Assembly (NCBI RefSeq): GCF_003614975.1 | Contig: NZ_QZWI01000022.1 | Span: forward strand, 1 to 64,000 | Source of the DNA: Rahnella bruchi | GTDB lineage: Bacteria > Pseudomonadota > Gammaproteobacteria > Enterobacterales > Enterobacteriaceae | Direction: 5' to 3' | DNA: 64,000 bases | In this document: in pieces, positions 47,901 through 57,986 of the stretch | How positions within the stretch are numbered: the first letter of the stretch is position 1 | Layout of the letters: every line of letters starts with the position of its first letter | Notes under the pieces: model-generated | The model's input: only the letters and a program-made list of their open reading frames with translations | Databases searched by the model: none | What the model was told of the DNA's origin: nothing | Position numbers and translations under genes: made by a program

Positions 47901-48443
47901 ATGAAGATAATTAAATGCGCCGTGTGCTTTTGCTTTCTTTTATTTATTCACTCAGCAATGGCGAAATTAACTCCCGGAGTCATTGATGCGGCACGCTACG
48001 GAGAGGTTAACATCCTCAAAAAAGCAGTTGCCTCCGGTTTTGATATTAATCAAACAGACGATCATGGATACACTTTGCTGATATTAGCGACCTATCATGG
48101 CCAATATGACACCGCCAAATATCTGTTATCACAAGGCGCTGATCCGTCATTGCTGGATAACCACGGTAGAAGTGCACTGATGGGCGCCGCATATAAAGGC
48201 GACATTAACGCTGCAAAAGTCATTCTTAGCGATCCCCGGACGAACATCAATCAGCAAAATGAGGTTGGCCAGACTGCGGCTATGTATGCCGCCCTCTTTG
48301 GACACAAGGCGTTCCTGACCTACATGCTAAAACAAGGTGCTGACCTCAGCCTTTCGGATAAGCAAGGGAACAGTGCGGCAACGCTGGCAAAACAGCAGGG
48401 TAATACGTCGTTGTCCGACTGGATCACCTCGCAGAGCAAATGA
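47901..48443 (+). CDS. Periplasmic ankyrin-repeat protein (AnkB-like)
   Basis: 180 residues. A signal peptide ends HSAMAK, followed by about four ankyrin repeats: VIDAARYGEVNILKKAVASG, DDHGYTLLILATYHGQYDTA, NHGRSALMGAAYKGDINAA and VGQTAAMYAALFGHKAF. In Pseudomonas aeruginosa the periplasmic ankyrin protein AnkB is encoded next to katB and supports catalase activity. The same order and short gap here suggest a chaperone or haem-protection role for the catalase. Confidence 0.88.
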   Translation: MKIIKCAVCFCFLLFIHSAMAKLTPGVIDAARYGEVNILKKAVASGFDINQTDDHGYTLLILATYHGQYDTAKYLLSQGADPSLLDNHGRSALMGAAYKGDINAAKVILSDPRTNINQQNEVGQTAAMYAALFGHKAFLTYMLKQGADLSLSDKQGNSAATLAKQQGNTSLSDWITSQSK

Positions 48444-48846
48444 GCCAATGAGAGCCGGGGCCTGCTGAACAATACAGACGCGTACCGTGAATAAGGTTTA
48501 CGTTGCATGGATGATAAGTGATATACACCTGTCATTCAGCAAAAGTTACATTTATTCAATAAGAAAATCATTAGCCTTCGACCATGAAATTAAAAAGTAT
48601 TCTTTACCTCATTATCTCAATAAATCCGCTCGCCCCGCCTTAATTATTATCATCTTTAAATTCCTGGTCGAAGTGATGTTATAAGTAAGTTGTGATTATA
48701 TTAAACACATTAGGATTTGATTTTTAGATATTTCTATTTCGTTAATTACAGGATGATACAGGTTAGACTGCTTGGGATTCATTTCAGAATTGCTCTGTGG
48801 CTTAAGCCGCATAATATATTTCAGGAAATTTAACTCAGGTATTTAT
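48444..48846. other. Gap between the ankyrin gene and Ig-repeat gene C
   Basis: About 400 bases, AT-rich in the second half. No convincing gene and no clear terminator is seen; it should hold the promoter of gene C. Confidence 0.4.
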
Positions 48847-50595
48847 ATGATGAAGAGAAATAACCCTCTGCCTCTGTCAGCCGCGCTGAATGAGAGCGAA
48901 CTGGTGCCAGCGCTACAAGAACAAACGTTGGCGAATCATTATTCTCAGCCATTAAATGAAAACGAAGCAGATACCACTGCGCCAATTCCGCCAGTAATTA
49001 ACTGGGCCTATGATAACGTCGGAAAAGAAACAGGCTATACCTTTAATGGTGACACGACAGATGATACTACACCGATGCTGCTAGGCTATGCTGAGGCGGG
49101 TGCTATCGTGAAAATTTATGATGGTAGCCTATTGATAGGTTCTACGCTCGCAGACCGGCATGGCAGCTGGAGCTTTACAACACCCGTGCTTAGCAAGGAT
49201 ATGCATTCACTTACATCAACTGCGACAGATGCTGCAGGAAATGTCAGTGCACACTCCACGACTTTATCCATCAATGTCGACATCCCGGATGATGCCTCAA
49301 ACGTAATACCTGTTATTAATCATGCTATTGATAATTTTGGCGATTCCACAGGTACGCTGGTAAACAACAGTACAACTGATGACGCCACGCCTTTATTGCA
49401 GGGTTCGGCTGAAGCTGACAGCATTGTCCTTGTTTCCGTCTGGAGTGATGGATATGGCCACTTATTGGGCAGCACGCTCGCTGACAGCCACGGAAACTGG
49501 ACATATGATCCGGCATCATCATCCGCATGGGCTCAACGTGACGGAACCTATACCTTTTCAGTCACCAGTGAGGATGCTGAAGGTCACAGCAGCATGGCCA
49601 GTAATCGATTCACTTTGAATATCCAGAGCCCGGATACGACAGTGCCGGATACTCCTGATATCAACTGGTTTTACGATAATGCAGGGAGCAGCAAAGGATA
49701 TAACTTTTACAATGATACTACTGACGATACGACACCAACGCTTATCGGTTCTGCAGAGGCAGGAAGTATTGTTCAAATTTATAATGGAAGCCATTTGATA
49801 GGCTCTACCGTTGCAGACGCGTCCGGGGGGTGGGATTACACCACACCGCCTCAGGATGATGGAGTAAATTCATTCACGGTCACTGCAACGGATAGTGCAG
49901 GTAACATCAGCGCACATTCAGAAAATTTTGTGATCAATATTGTTAGCCCTGCTCCTGAAGTCTCAGGTATTAAATATTACTTAGACGACTCAGGAGATAG
50001 TCATCATTATTATTATAGTGATACAACTTCAGAGGATACCACCCCTACATTATTTGGTCAGGAAGCACATCAAAGCATCATTAGTATTTATGACGGGAGT
50101 CTCCTCATCGGTTCTGTGAGTACTGACACCCTGGGTTCATGGCATTACACAACATCAGCACTGGATACGGGGTCGCACGACTTTACGATAACCACAAGCT
50201 TTGATGGTCATACGAGTTCTCATTCTGCAGATTTCCTGATAAATATTGAAACACCCGCTGCTTCCGATGAAAATATTATCAGTGGACAGGATGATGGAAT
50301 TTATCTTGGGTCGGCTATCAATCTGCAAAATGGGGAGCAGGATACCCTTAATATATCGCTGGGTGATGTTTTTAACCACGCCAGTCCGGATATTTTTGTT
50401 GATGATGGCAACCGACAGCTCGCCATTGCAGGTGATGCTAATGATACGGTTAATTTTGAAGTGGGGAATATTAATAACTGGCATGATATGGGGGAAACTA
50501 CGTCAGGTGGCATCACTTACGACATTTATCAAAATGCGAATGCTCATACCGATTTTCTTATCCAGCATGGGACTGAACTGCACCTGGTGATGTAG
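48847..50595 (+). CDS. Ig-repeat surface protein C (four repeats, shared C-terminal domain)
   Basis: About 582 residues; start at 48847 or 48850 (MMKRNNPLPL), since the upstream TTG extension has no support. No signal peptide. Four Ig-like repeats carry the TTDDTTP.L.G.AEAGS.V.IYDGS..IGS pattern typical of this family. The final 90 residues are the shared domain (LNISLGDVFNHA, LAIAGDANDTVNF, YDIYQNA), ending QHGTELHLVM. It is the smallest paralogue and lower in GC than gene D. A terminator follows, so C and D are separate units, 363 bases apart. Confidence 0.8.
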   Translation: MMKRNNPLPLSAALNESELVPALQEQTLANHYSQPLNENEADTTAPIPPVINWAYDNVGKETGYTFNGDTTDDTTPMLLGYAEAGAIVKIYDGSLLIGSTLADRHGSWSFTTPVLSKDMHSLTSTATDAAGNVSAHSTTLSINVDIPDDASNVIPVINHAIDNFGDSTGTLVNNSTTDDATPLLQGSAEADSIVLVSVWSDGYGHLLGSTLADSHGNWTYDPASSSAWAQRDGTYTFSVTSEDAEGHSSMASNRFTLNIQSPDTTVPDTPDINWFYDNAGSSKGYNFYNDTTDDTTPTLIGSAEAGSIVQIYNGSHLIGSTVADASGGWDYTTPPQDDGVNSFTVTATDSAGNISAHSENFVINIVSPAPEVSGIKYYLDDSGDSHHYYYSDTTSEDTTPTLFGQEAHQSIISIYDGSLLIGSVSTDTLGSWHYTTSALDTGSHDFTITTSFDGHTSSHSADFLINIETPAASDENIISGQDDGIYLGSAINLQNGEQDTLNISLGDVFNHASPDIFVDDGNRQLAIAGDANDTVNFEVGNINNWHDMGETTSGGITYDIYQNANAHTDFLIQHGTELHLVM

Positions 50596-50614
50596 TTCTA
50601 TGATTTTCTGCGAG

Positions 50615-50655
50615 TGTAGTGGCCATTTAAATCCGACCACTACATTCGTATTTTT
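50615..50655 (+). terminator. Terminator after Ig-repeat gene C
   Basis: TGTAGTGG (50615-50622) pairs with CCACTACA (50637-50644), followed by TTCGTATTTTT. The loop is 14 bases. Confidence 0.7.
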
Positions 50656-50958
50656 CAGAGAAGTTATTTATGGTTTTCTGCATACCCGAGAATAACGTAT
50701 TTTGCCGAACTGTGCCGCTGATGATGCATTGTTACTAAAGGAGTTTTAGCCACACATTAATAAGATCCATCCCTATTATTTTTCTGGAAAGAACTCTTCT
50801 ATATTCTGCTGTTCTATTGCTGTCTGCACATCTTTACCTTACCCACAGCGGGTAACTGGCTGAGTGATATCACCTTTCCCGTTTTTGGGTTCCGGGCGCT
50901 CCACTGCACAACTGGGATGCACTGACACATCATTCAATCATAAGGATAACAGACACCT
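50656..50958. other. Gap before Ig-repeat gene D
   Basis: About 300 bases with no gene. AAGGA at 50942-50946 is the likely ribosome-binding site of gene D; the promoter is not resolved. Confidence 0.4.
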
Positions 50959-53874
50959 ATGTCTGACTCTTTACATAATAATGTCTTGCTGGCAGCACAG
51001 CTGGCCAGCCTTCCCCTCGACGGTAACGGCGGGCTTATTCCCACCCCGGCCGAATCTGGCATAGCGCGCATTGATTCCGCAAACGATAACCAGGGCCTGC
51101 ACACCGGAGATATCGGACAGTTTGGCTACACTGATGACCTGACCCCGACCCTCGGGGGTATGCAGGAAGACTTCACCGCTGGCCTGGAAATCACCATTTT
51201 CTGTAACACACAGGCCATCGGTACCGCGATTATCGGTAATGACGGGCGCTGGTCCTTCACCCCGGACATTCCGCTTGAGTCTGACCACGAATATATCTTC
51301 AACACCGTCGTAACGGACTCCGCGACCAGCAACTTTCTGATTTCCCTGCCTTACACCCTGTACACCACAGAGCAAAACGGGGATCTGCCCCCGGATATCA
51401 CACTCGACTCCGCAGTGGATAATGTCGTTGGCTATAAAGGCTTCACCGGTGCCCTGCACAGCGGTGATCTAACCAACGACAGCCGTCCGGACTTGTCCGG
51501 CCACGCCAATGCCGGCGCTCTGGTCAACATCTACGACAACGGCGAGCTGATGGGTTCGACCACGGCGAACGGTCAGGGTATCTGGACCTATAAGAGTGCC
51601 GAGCTGAGCGACGGGGTGCATTATCTGAGCGCCTCGGTGTTTACCGCAGCCGGAGAAAGCCACCGTTCCGCGTCGTTTGGTATCACAGTGGATACGCACG
51701 TTGAAAAGCCGTTTATTGTGACAGCAACGGACAACACCGGACTGCATACAGGTTTTGTGGCCAACGGGGGAGTAACGGATGACAGCCGTCCGGTCCTGAA
51801 CGGCCACGCTGAGGCGGGCGCCCGCGTGGATATCCACGTCGTGGGCCCGAACGGCAAGGAGCTGTATTTCGAGACGGTGCATGCCGATGAGAATGGAGAG
51901 TGGACGTATCAGCCCCAAGCCTTCACCAGCTACGGGACGTATTCTTTCGGCATCAGTTCCGTGGATGCGGTCGGGAACGCCTGGTATGACTTCGGTGATA
52001 AATTTAGTGTGAACTATGTTGGCAGCAATGCCGACGGCGCCGTGCTTCCGGCCATCACCGGAATCACTGACGATGTGGGCGTACATACGGGCAATATCCC
52101 TGACGGCGGCAAAACGGATGACAAAGCGCCGGCTCTGCACGGTACGGGAGAGCCGGGCGATATCGTCACTCTGACGATGCACAGCGATTCCAAAGGAAGA
52201 ACCTATCATATTGCCACTCTCGAAGTCGGCAAAGATGGCACCTGGAGCTACCAGTTCCATGGCACACAGGCGATGCTGAATGGCAATAACATCTTCCACA
52301 TCACGACCCAGGATGTCGAAGGGAATACGGTAAGCGGCAGCACCTACACGGTGGACCTGGTGGGCTCAAACCAGGACGTTGAGCGTCCGGACGCCCCTGT
52401 TATTATCGAATACTTCGACAATGTGGGTGACGCGAGCGGTGAATTCAAAAATGGTACCACCACAGATGACACCACGCCTACGCTGAAGGGACATGCACAA
52501 GCAGGCAGCGTGGTGAATATTTACGAAGGCAGTTCACTCCTGGGCTCCGCCACTGCAGACAAAGACGGGGACTGGAACTTTACGCCGTCGGCGCGTACTG
52601 AGGGAAAACACACCTTCACGGCAACGGCGACGGATGCAGCCGGTTATGCCAGCGACACCTCAGCAGACTTCGTGATTTACATTGATGCGCCCGATTCTAC
52701 GCCGCCGGATGCGCCGGCTATCGACAATTACTATGATGATGTCGGGACATCAAAAGGTTACGACAATAACGGCGGCACTACAGATGACACCACGCCACGC
52801 CTGAACGGCCATGCCGAAGCCAACAGCATTGTAAAAGTGTATGACGGCAGTTCACTGCTGGGCTCGACTACCGCCGACAGCGATGGAGACTGGAGTTACA
52901 CGCCGTCTGCGCGCGGTGAAGGGGAACACACCTTCACGGCCACGGCGACGGATGCAGCCGGTAACGCCAGCGGGCATTCCGGTAACTTTGTGGTGAATGT
53001 AGAAACCTCCAGCAGCGGGAGTGAAAACTTCGACGAATTATCTATATGGTCCGCAAGGATAACCGGAGAATTCAAGCTGGAGTCAGGACTTACGATCTCA
53101 GATGTTAGCAATATAGGGAGTACCTATATAACTAACGCATGGAAATGGGTTGATTTTTTCCGGGATCCCACTAATGAGAACTCTCTTTATATTGATTATT
53201 CTGAGGTGAAAGTAAGTTTAAGCGGTGGTGGTGCTGAAACTGTAAAACTGGATGTGAGCGCTCAGGAATACTTCGATGTGAATAATAGAGTCAGCTATTA
53301 TAATTCAGAAGGTGAATTACTTGGCACTCAGGTTCCTGCGGTACAACCCTGGTCTTGTCTCTTTAATCTGGATCATATGATGTTTACTGCCCCGGTTGGT
53401 GAGAAAATATCCTATTTTATTATTTCATCACCTACTGATTGCTGTGGCATTTTGGTCGATAATATCGAATGGGGTGCGAGGGATAATCTGGCTGCAAACT
53501 ATATCGCAGAAAAGTCAGCTGTTGACGAAGTCAATCATCCACTAATACTTTCACAGGTCATGACAGAAAGTAATCATTCGGTAGTGCATGCAGACCTGAC
53601 AAATAACCAACAGGATAAACTGCACCTGGTATTGAATGACATCCTGAGCGAAGCCCATACTAATCTGTTTATTCAGGATGGCCATAAGCAGTTAGCCATT
53701 ACCGGTGACCAGGGAGATGTGGTTGAGCTCAAAGTGGACGATCTTGCCCATAACACCTGGCAGGACGCAGGTGGTGTGACATCAGGCGGGATTCAATATG
53801 AGGTCTATCAGCATACCGGCGGTGATGTAGAACTGCTGGTTCAGCACGGTCTGGAACTGCATCAGGTCGCGTAA
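50959..53874 (+). CDS. Ig-repeat surface protein D (six repeats, lectin-like domain)
   Basis: 971 residues, no signal peptide. Six Ig-like repeats run to about residue 685; repeat 4 is very like repeat 3 of protein A (LHGTGEPG, TWSYQF, NNIFH). Residues about 687-845 form a non-repeat beta domain ending VDNIEWG, the counterpart of LDNFSWG in protein B. The C-terminal domain (LHLVLNDILSEAHTNLF, LAITGDQGDVVEL, NTWQDAG, YEVYQHTG) is almost identical to that of protein A and ends QHGLELHQVA. A type I secreted adhesin is the best inference. The AT-rich 53030-53500 segment differs in base use from the GC-rich repeats before it. Confidence 0.82.
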   Translation: MSDSLHNNVLLAAQLASLPLDGNGGLIPTPAESGIARIDSANDNQGLHTGDIGQFGYTDDLTPTLGGMQEDFTAGLEITIFCNTQAIGTAIIGNDGRWSFTPDIPLESDHEYIFNTVVTDSATSNFLISLPYTLYTTEQNGDLPPDITLDSAVDNVVGYKGFTGALHSGDLTNDSRPDLSGHANAGALVNIYDNGELMGSTTANGQGIWTYKSAELSDGVHYLSASVFTAAGESHRSASFGITVDTHVEKPFIVTATDNTGLHTGFVANGGVTDDSRPVLNGHAEAGARVDIHVVGPNGKELYFETVHADENGEWTYQPQAFTSYGTYSFGISSVDAVGNAWYDFGDKFSVNYVGSNADGAVLPAITGITDDVGVHTGNIPDGGKTDDKAPALHGTGEPGDIVTLTMHSDSKGRTYHIATLEVGKDGTWSYQFHGTQAMLNGNNIFHITTQDVEGNTVSGSTYTVDLVGSNQDVERPDAPVIIEYFDNVGDASGEFKNGTTTDDTTPTLKGHAQAGSVVNIYEGSSLLGSATADKDGDWNFTPSARTEGKHTFTATATDAAGYASDTSADFVIYIDAPDSTPPDAPAIDNYYDDVGTSKGYDNNGGTTDDTTPRLNGHAEANSIVKVYDGSSLLGSTTADSDGDWSYTPSARGEGEHTFTATATDAAGNASGHSGNFVVNVETSSSGSENFDELSIWSARITGEFKLESGLTISDVSNIGSTYITNAWKWVDFFRDPTNENSLYIDYSEVKVSLSGGGAETVKLDVSAQEYFDVNNRVSYYNSEGELLGTQVPAVQPWSCLFNLDHMMFTAPVGEKISYFIISSPTDCCGILVDNIEWGARDNLAANYIAEKSAVDEVNHPLILSQVMTESNHSVVHADLTNNQQDKLHLVLNDILSEAHTNLFIQDGHKQLAITGDQGDVVELKVDDLAHNTWQDAGGVTSGGIQYEVYQHTGGDVELLVQHGLELHQVA

Positions 53875-53899
53875 GCTTTTGGTGTTGTAACCTAATCGG

Positions 53900-53925
53900 G
53901 TCCCTGGCTCTTGTCAGGGACTTTT
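53900..53925 (+). terminator. Terminator after Ig-repeat gene D
   Basis: GTCCCTG (53900-53906) pairs with CAGGGAC (53915-53921) and runs into TTTT. It resembles the terminator after gene A. Confidence 0.85.
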
Positions 53926-54060
53926 ATAAGGTGGTCATTTTTGGAAGAGGAAATTATTTTACGTTAAGAGAATTATTTGAATACTCATGTAAGAAACTGA
54001 TTACTTTGATACCCTGAGCCTCTCATCTGATTAAAAGAGTAATACCCTGCTGTTATTAAC

Positions 54061-54927
54061 TTAAACGAATTTCAGTAAAAAACGCAACGGTTTTATATTC
54101 AAAATGTATTGCCATAGGCGTCCCAGGTCCACAACGCCCGCCTGTGATAAGATAGCGAGTGTAATTATCAATATTGACAATGAAATTACTATCATCAGGC
54201 GCACAATGTTTTTTTGCATTTTAATTTGCTGAGTGTCGCGGATATCTTCTTTTTCATGAGCAACAATAGTTGAAATAGCCTTTCCCTCGATAAAGTAACG
54301 TTCATCTTTCAATGACAAATCTTCTGTGATTACAAGAGACTGCAAAATAAGCTTGATTTTGCGGCGGAATTCTTCATTGCGAATGTGCTTATACCAAAGT
54401 TTTCCGTACAATAAGTCAATTACTTCATTTTCGGAAATACCACTGATTACCTGTGAAGGAGCTTGTCTTATATATTGAGTTAACAACAAATCAAGTAACA
54501 TTATCCTGTCACGACTTCGCACCTCTTTTCTGGATATAAGTGCAGATGAGAGTAGCCCTTTAGTACGGCTAATAAAGTTTTTAACGTATGCAATTCTTGT
54601 ATAATAATGCAATGAAAAGAGAGTGATAGAATTAAATCGCAACGGCCCGTGGCGACGAAAATGAATAATTTCTTCCTGCATGGCCAACAGCTCTTGCGCG
54701 GGAACCGTCACGTATTCTGACCAACTATGCAGAACAGGGTCCCATTTCCCTAGTGTAACGACATTCTCATTATACCCGACCAGATTGTATCGAAAGCCAT
54801 TAACATCTAAAAAATAGACATCATAATAATCGTAAGGATTTCCATTGGTTACGGAGAAACGTGTAAATAGTGGCAGTTTGTTCTTCCATAACTTTATTTT
54901 CAATCTGACGAAGTATTTTTTCAACAT
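54061..54927 (-). CDS. Unknown protein with C-terminal membrane anchor
   Basis: 288 residues; AGGGG lies before the start. It opens with a basic, aromatic region (residues 1-55, including PYDYYDVYFLDVNGFRYN), then a mostly helical charged body. One strong membrane segment lies at about 244-268 (VRLMIVISLSILIITLAIL), followed by a short tail. I recognise no family. It is AT-rich compared with the efflux operon downstream, suggesting separate origin. The 309 bases between its start and the EmrB-like stop hold no gene that I can support. Confidence 0.6.
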   Translation of the reverse strand: MLKKYFVRLKIKLWKNKLPLFTRFSVTNGNPYDYYDVYFLDVNGFRYNLVGYNENVVTLGKWDPVLHSWSEYVTVPAQELLAMQEEIIHFRRHGPLRFNSITLFSLHYYTRIAYVKNFISRTKGLLSSALISRKEVRSRDRIMLLDLLLTQYIRQAPSQVISGISENEVIDLLYGKLWYKHIRNEEFRRKIKLILQSLVITEDLSLKDERYFIEGKAISTIVAHEKEDIRDTQQIKMQKNIVRLMIVISLSILIITLAILSQAGVVDLGRLWQYILNIKPLRFLLKFV

Positions 54928-55236
54928 GACAACCCCTGTTAATAATTATAGGACTAACGTGCTGAATTAAAAATACGGATTAATTTAATCTAAATTTACC
55001 CTCATGATGAGTTTAGCTTAAGAATAGCTAAATTATCGTCAAAAAAGGGGTGTGGCCAGAGATCAGTTTTCCCGGCGGTTTCTTTACTGGACATCAATTA
55101 GCAAAAGGACGTGGGTCAGAGGGCGGCATGTATGCCACCCTCTCTGGACACAGAACATGGAAAGGTGCTGACCTCATCCTCCCGGATAATCGATATGTCT
55201 GCACCCTGTTGGCTGCTTTTAATTGTACCCTTTCAT

Positions 55237-56772
55237 TTAGTGCCCTGCTGCCGGTGCTCCCGGTGCACCAGAACGACTAAAAGGTGGCCGCGTGAACCAG
55301 ATCACCACAATCAGCGCCATAAAGCCCCAGCCTAATATCCAGAAGTAGTCGATGGTCGACATCATGTAGGCTTGCTGCTCGATGGTTTTATCGATTAACG
55401 CCATATGTTGCTGCGAGGCGCCTCCCAACTTGTCAATATAATCCACCGCTGCCGGGTTATACGTGGAGACGCTCTCCGTCAGATTGGCATGGTGAAACAC
55501 TTCCCTGCGTGACCAGATCCAGGTCGTCAGCGACGAGGCGAACGACCCACCCAGTACGCGGAAGAACGTCGCCAGACCGGAACCCTCGGCGATTTCTGCA
55601 CCGTTAAGATTCGACAAGACGATGGTGGTAATCGGCATAAAGAAGAACGCCACGCCAATCCCCATGAACAACTGCACTTCTGCGATGGTGCGGAAATCGA
55701 CATCCGTGTTGAACTGCGCACGGATGAGACAGGATGCCCCCATGGTCAGGAATGACAGTGAAGCAAGAATGCGCAGATCCACTTTGTTGGCATAGCGGCC
55801 AATAATCGGCGTCATCATTAACGGCAGCACGCCCATCGGTGCCGCGGCGAGCCCCGCCCAAATCGCCGTGTAGCCCATCTGCGTTTGCAGCCACTGTGGC
55901 AGAATAATGTTGATGGCGAAGAACGCGGCGTAACCCAGCGTCAGCGAGAGCGTACCAATGGCAAAGTTGCGCTCTTTGAACAGGCGAAGGTTAACAATCG
56001 GATGACGTTCCCCCAGTTCCCAGATCACAAACGACACCAGTGAAATCACGGAAATTACCGTCATGACGATGATTTGCGTTGAGGCAAACCAGTCGAGGTC
56101 GTTGCCCTTATCCAGAACAACCTGTAACAACCCAACGCCCATCACCAGCATCGCGATGCCGATATAGTCAATTGGCACATGACTGGTCGTTTCTTCACGG
56201 GCACGCATCTGGGTCCAGACCACGAGAGCGGCAAAAATGCCGATGGGCACATTGATGTAGAAGATCCATGGCCATGAATAGTTATCGGTGATCCAGCCGC
56301 CGGTAATAGGCCCGACGATAGGTGCAACCACCGTCACCATCGACAGTAACGCCAGGGCCATGCTGCGCTTGAGCGGCGGGAAGATCACCAGCAACAACGT
56401 CTGACACATCGGGAACATCGGGCCTGCGAAGAAGCCTTGCAGGGCGCGGAAGATAATCAGCTCGGTCATGCTGTGGGCGAAACCGCACAGGAATGACGTC
56501 AGGGTGAACATCACTACTGAACCGATGAACAGCTTTAACTGCCCGAACCGACGGGTAAACCAGCCGGTCAGCGGCAGCGCGATGGCGTTACACACCGCAA
56601 ACGAGGTGATCACCCAGGTTCCCTGATCTGCACTGACGCCGAGGTTACCGGCAATCGTCGGCAACGCCACGTTGGCGATGGTGGAATCCAGCACCTGCAT
56701 AAATGTCGCCAGCGAAAGTGCGAGCACCGCCAGCCACATGCTGGGCGGCGTATACGCGGCCTTATCTTGCAT
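55237..56772 (-). CDS. EmrB-like DHA2 family major facilitator efflux pump
   Basis: 511 residues with 14 membrane segments expected. Family motifs are LSLATFMQVLDSTIANVALPTIA (split over helix 1), GTWVITSF, LTGWFTRRFG (motif A type) and IVGPITGGWITDNYSWPWIFYINVPIG (motif C). It is plainly related to EmrB but, from memory of the E. coli protein, only about half identical. I therefore treat it as a paralogue, not the core emrB. With the membrane-fusion partner 10 bases upstream and TolC it would form a tripartite drug exporter. The divergent peptide synthetase makes its product a candidate substrate. Confidence 0.9.
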   Translation of the reverse strand: MQDKAAYTPPSMWLAVLALSLATFMQVLDSTIANVALPTIAGNLGVSADQGTWVITSFAVCNAIALPLTGWFTRRFGQLKLFIGSVVMFTLTSFLCGFAHSMTELIIFRALQGFFAGPMFPMCQTLLLVIFPPLKRSMALALLSMVTVVAPIVGPITGGWITDNYSWPWIFYINVPIGIFAALVVWTQMRAREETTSHVPIDYIGIAMLVMGVGLLQVVLDKGNDLDWFASTQIIVMTVISVISLVSFVIWELGERHPIVNLRLFKERNFAIGTLSLTLGYAAFFAINIILPQWLQTQMGYTAIWAGLAAAPMGVLPLMMTPIIGRYANKVDLRILASLSFLTMGASCLIRAQFNTDVDFRTIAEVQLFMGIGVAFFFMPITTIVLSNLNGAEIAEGSGLATFFRVLGGSFASSLTTWIWSRREVFHHANLTESVSTYNPAAVDYIDKLGGASQQHMALIDKTIEQQAYMMSTIDYFWILGWGFMALIVVIWFTRPPFSRSGAPGAPAAGH

Positions 56773-56782
56773 AACGTCTCTC

Positions 56783-57961
56783 TTAGCGGCTGCCTGCGGC
56801 TACCGTTTTGCTGTTGTCATGAAGGATTTTAGCCACCAGCTTATCCGCCTCGGCCAGCGGGTTCTGATACACGTCCGTGGTGAATCTCGGGGTGCTAACG
56901 GCTTGCTGCGGCAGCAGGTGACCACCGTCGTCACGGATATCAACGCGAACGTTCATCGATAGGCCAACGCGCAGCGGGTGCTTCTGCATATTTTGTGGAT
57001 CGAGCGTGATGCGTACCGGCAGGCGCTGGACAATCTTGATCCAGTTACCGCTGGCGTTCTGGGCTGGCAGCAGAGAGAACGCGCTGCCGGTGCCGATACC
57101 CAGGCTTTCGATAGTGCCGTGGTATTCCACGTTGTCACCGTAGAGATCTGCATTGAGCGTGACTTTTTGTCCCAGGCGCATGGTGCTCATCTGGCTTTCT
57201 TTGAAGTTGGCATCCACCCACACTTCGCGAAGCGGCACGATGGCCAGCAATGTGGTACCGGAATCCACACGCATACCCAGCTGCACGGCGCGTTTAGCAA
57301 CATAGCCGCTAACCGGTGCGACGATGGTGGTACGGGCGTTGTCCAGAAAGCGCTGGCGCAGTGTGGCGACTGCACTTTTAATTTCCGGATGGCTGTCAAT
57401 AACAGTGTCATCAACCATCGCGGTGTTGGTACGTAATGCTTCCTGCGCGGAGGCTAAATCGCTCTGCGCGCTGGTGACTGCATCACGATAGTGGGATAAG
57501 TCTTCCGCGGCGATAGCACCGGAAGCGAAAATTTTCTGACGGCGGGCATAGTCATTCTGCGCCGTTTGCAACGCAACTTTTTTGGCCGCAACCTGGGCAC
57601 GATAGTTATCCGCCGTGCTGTACAGTCCGCGAACCTGACGAACGGTGTTAGCCAGGTTGGCTTCCGCCTGTTGCAGGGCGATTTCGGTATCGCTCGGATC
57701 AAGCAGGACTAAAGGCTGGCCCTTCTCGACGAAGTCGCCTTCATCTACCGTTACCTGAGTCACCGTGCCGCCAATCTGTGGCGTCAACGTTACCTGATTG
57801 CCGTTGACGTACGCATCGTCAGTAGATTCATAGAAACGGGCGTAGAGCAAATACCACGCAAGAATGCCCCCGGCGGCCAGCACCAGAATCAGAAGCAAAA
57901 TAAGAAAATTACGTTTGCGCTTACTGCCGCGCTCGACGTGTTGTGCCGGTGTGGTTTCCAT
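56783..57961 (-). CDS. EmrA-like HlyD-family membrane fusion protein
   Basis: 392 residues. An N-terminal membrane anchor lies at about 18-40. The biotinyl-lipoyl halves follow, STDDAYVNGNQVTLTPQIGGTV near 50-70 and the later IVAPVSGYVAKRAVQLG, with a long coiled-coil hairpin between about 95 and 205. WVDANFKESQM and GTGSAFSLLPAQNASGNWIKIVQRLPVRI are EmrA hallmarks. It links the inner-membrane pump to TolC. It lies between the marR-type gene (25-base gap) and the pump gene. Confidence 0.92.
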   Translation of the reverse strand: METTPAQHVERGSKRKRNFLILLLILVLAAGGILAWYLLYARFYESTDDAYVNGNQVTLTPQIGGTVTQVTVDEGDFVEKGQPLVLLDPSDTEIALQQAEANLANTVRQVRGLYSTADNYRAQVAAKKVALQTAQNDYARRQKIFASGAIAAEDLSHYRDAVTSAQSDLASAQEALRTNTAMVDDTVIDSHPEIKSAVATLRQRFLDNARTTIVAPVSGYVAKRAVQLGMRVDSGTTLLAIVPLREVWVDANFKESQMSTMRLGQKVTLNADLYGDNVEYHGTIESLGIGTGSAFSLLPAQNASGNWIKIVQRLPVRITLDPQNMQKHPLRVGLSMNVRVDIRDDGGHLLPQQAVSTPRFTTDVYQNPLAEADKLVAKILHDNSKTVAAGSR

Positions 57962-57986
57962 CTTGTGATGACCTTTATTAAAAACG

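Noticed and set aside
48487-48684. 65-residue plus-strand frame after the ankyrin gene
   Set aside because: No ribosome-binding site and no recognisable features.
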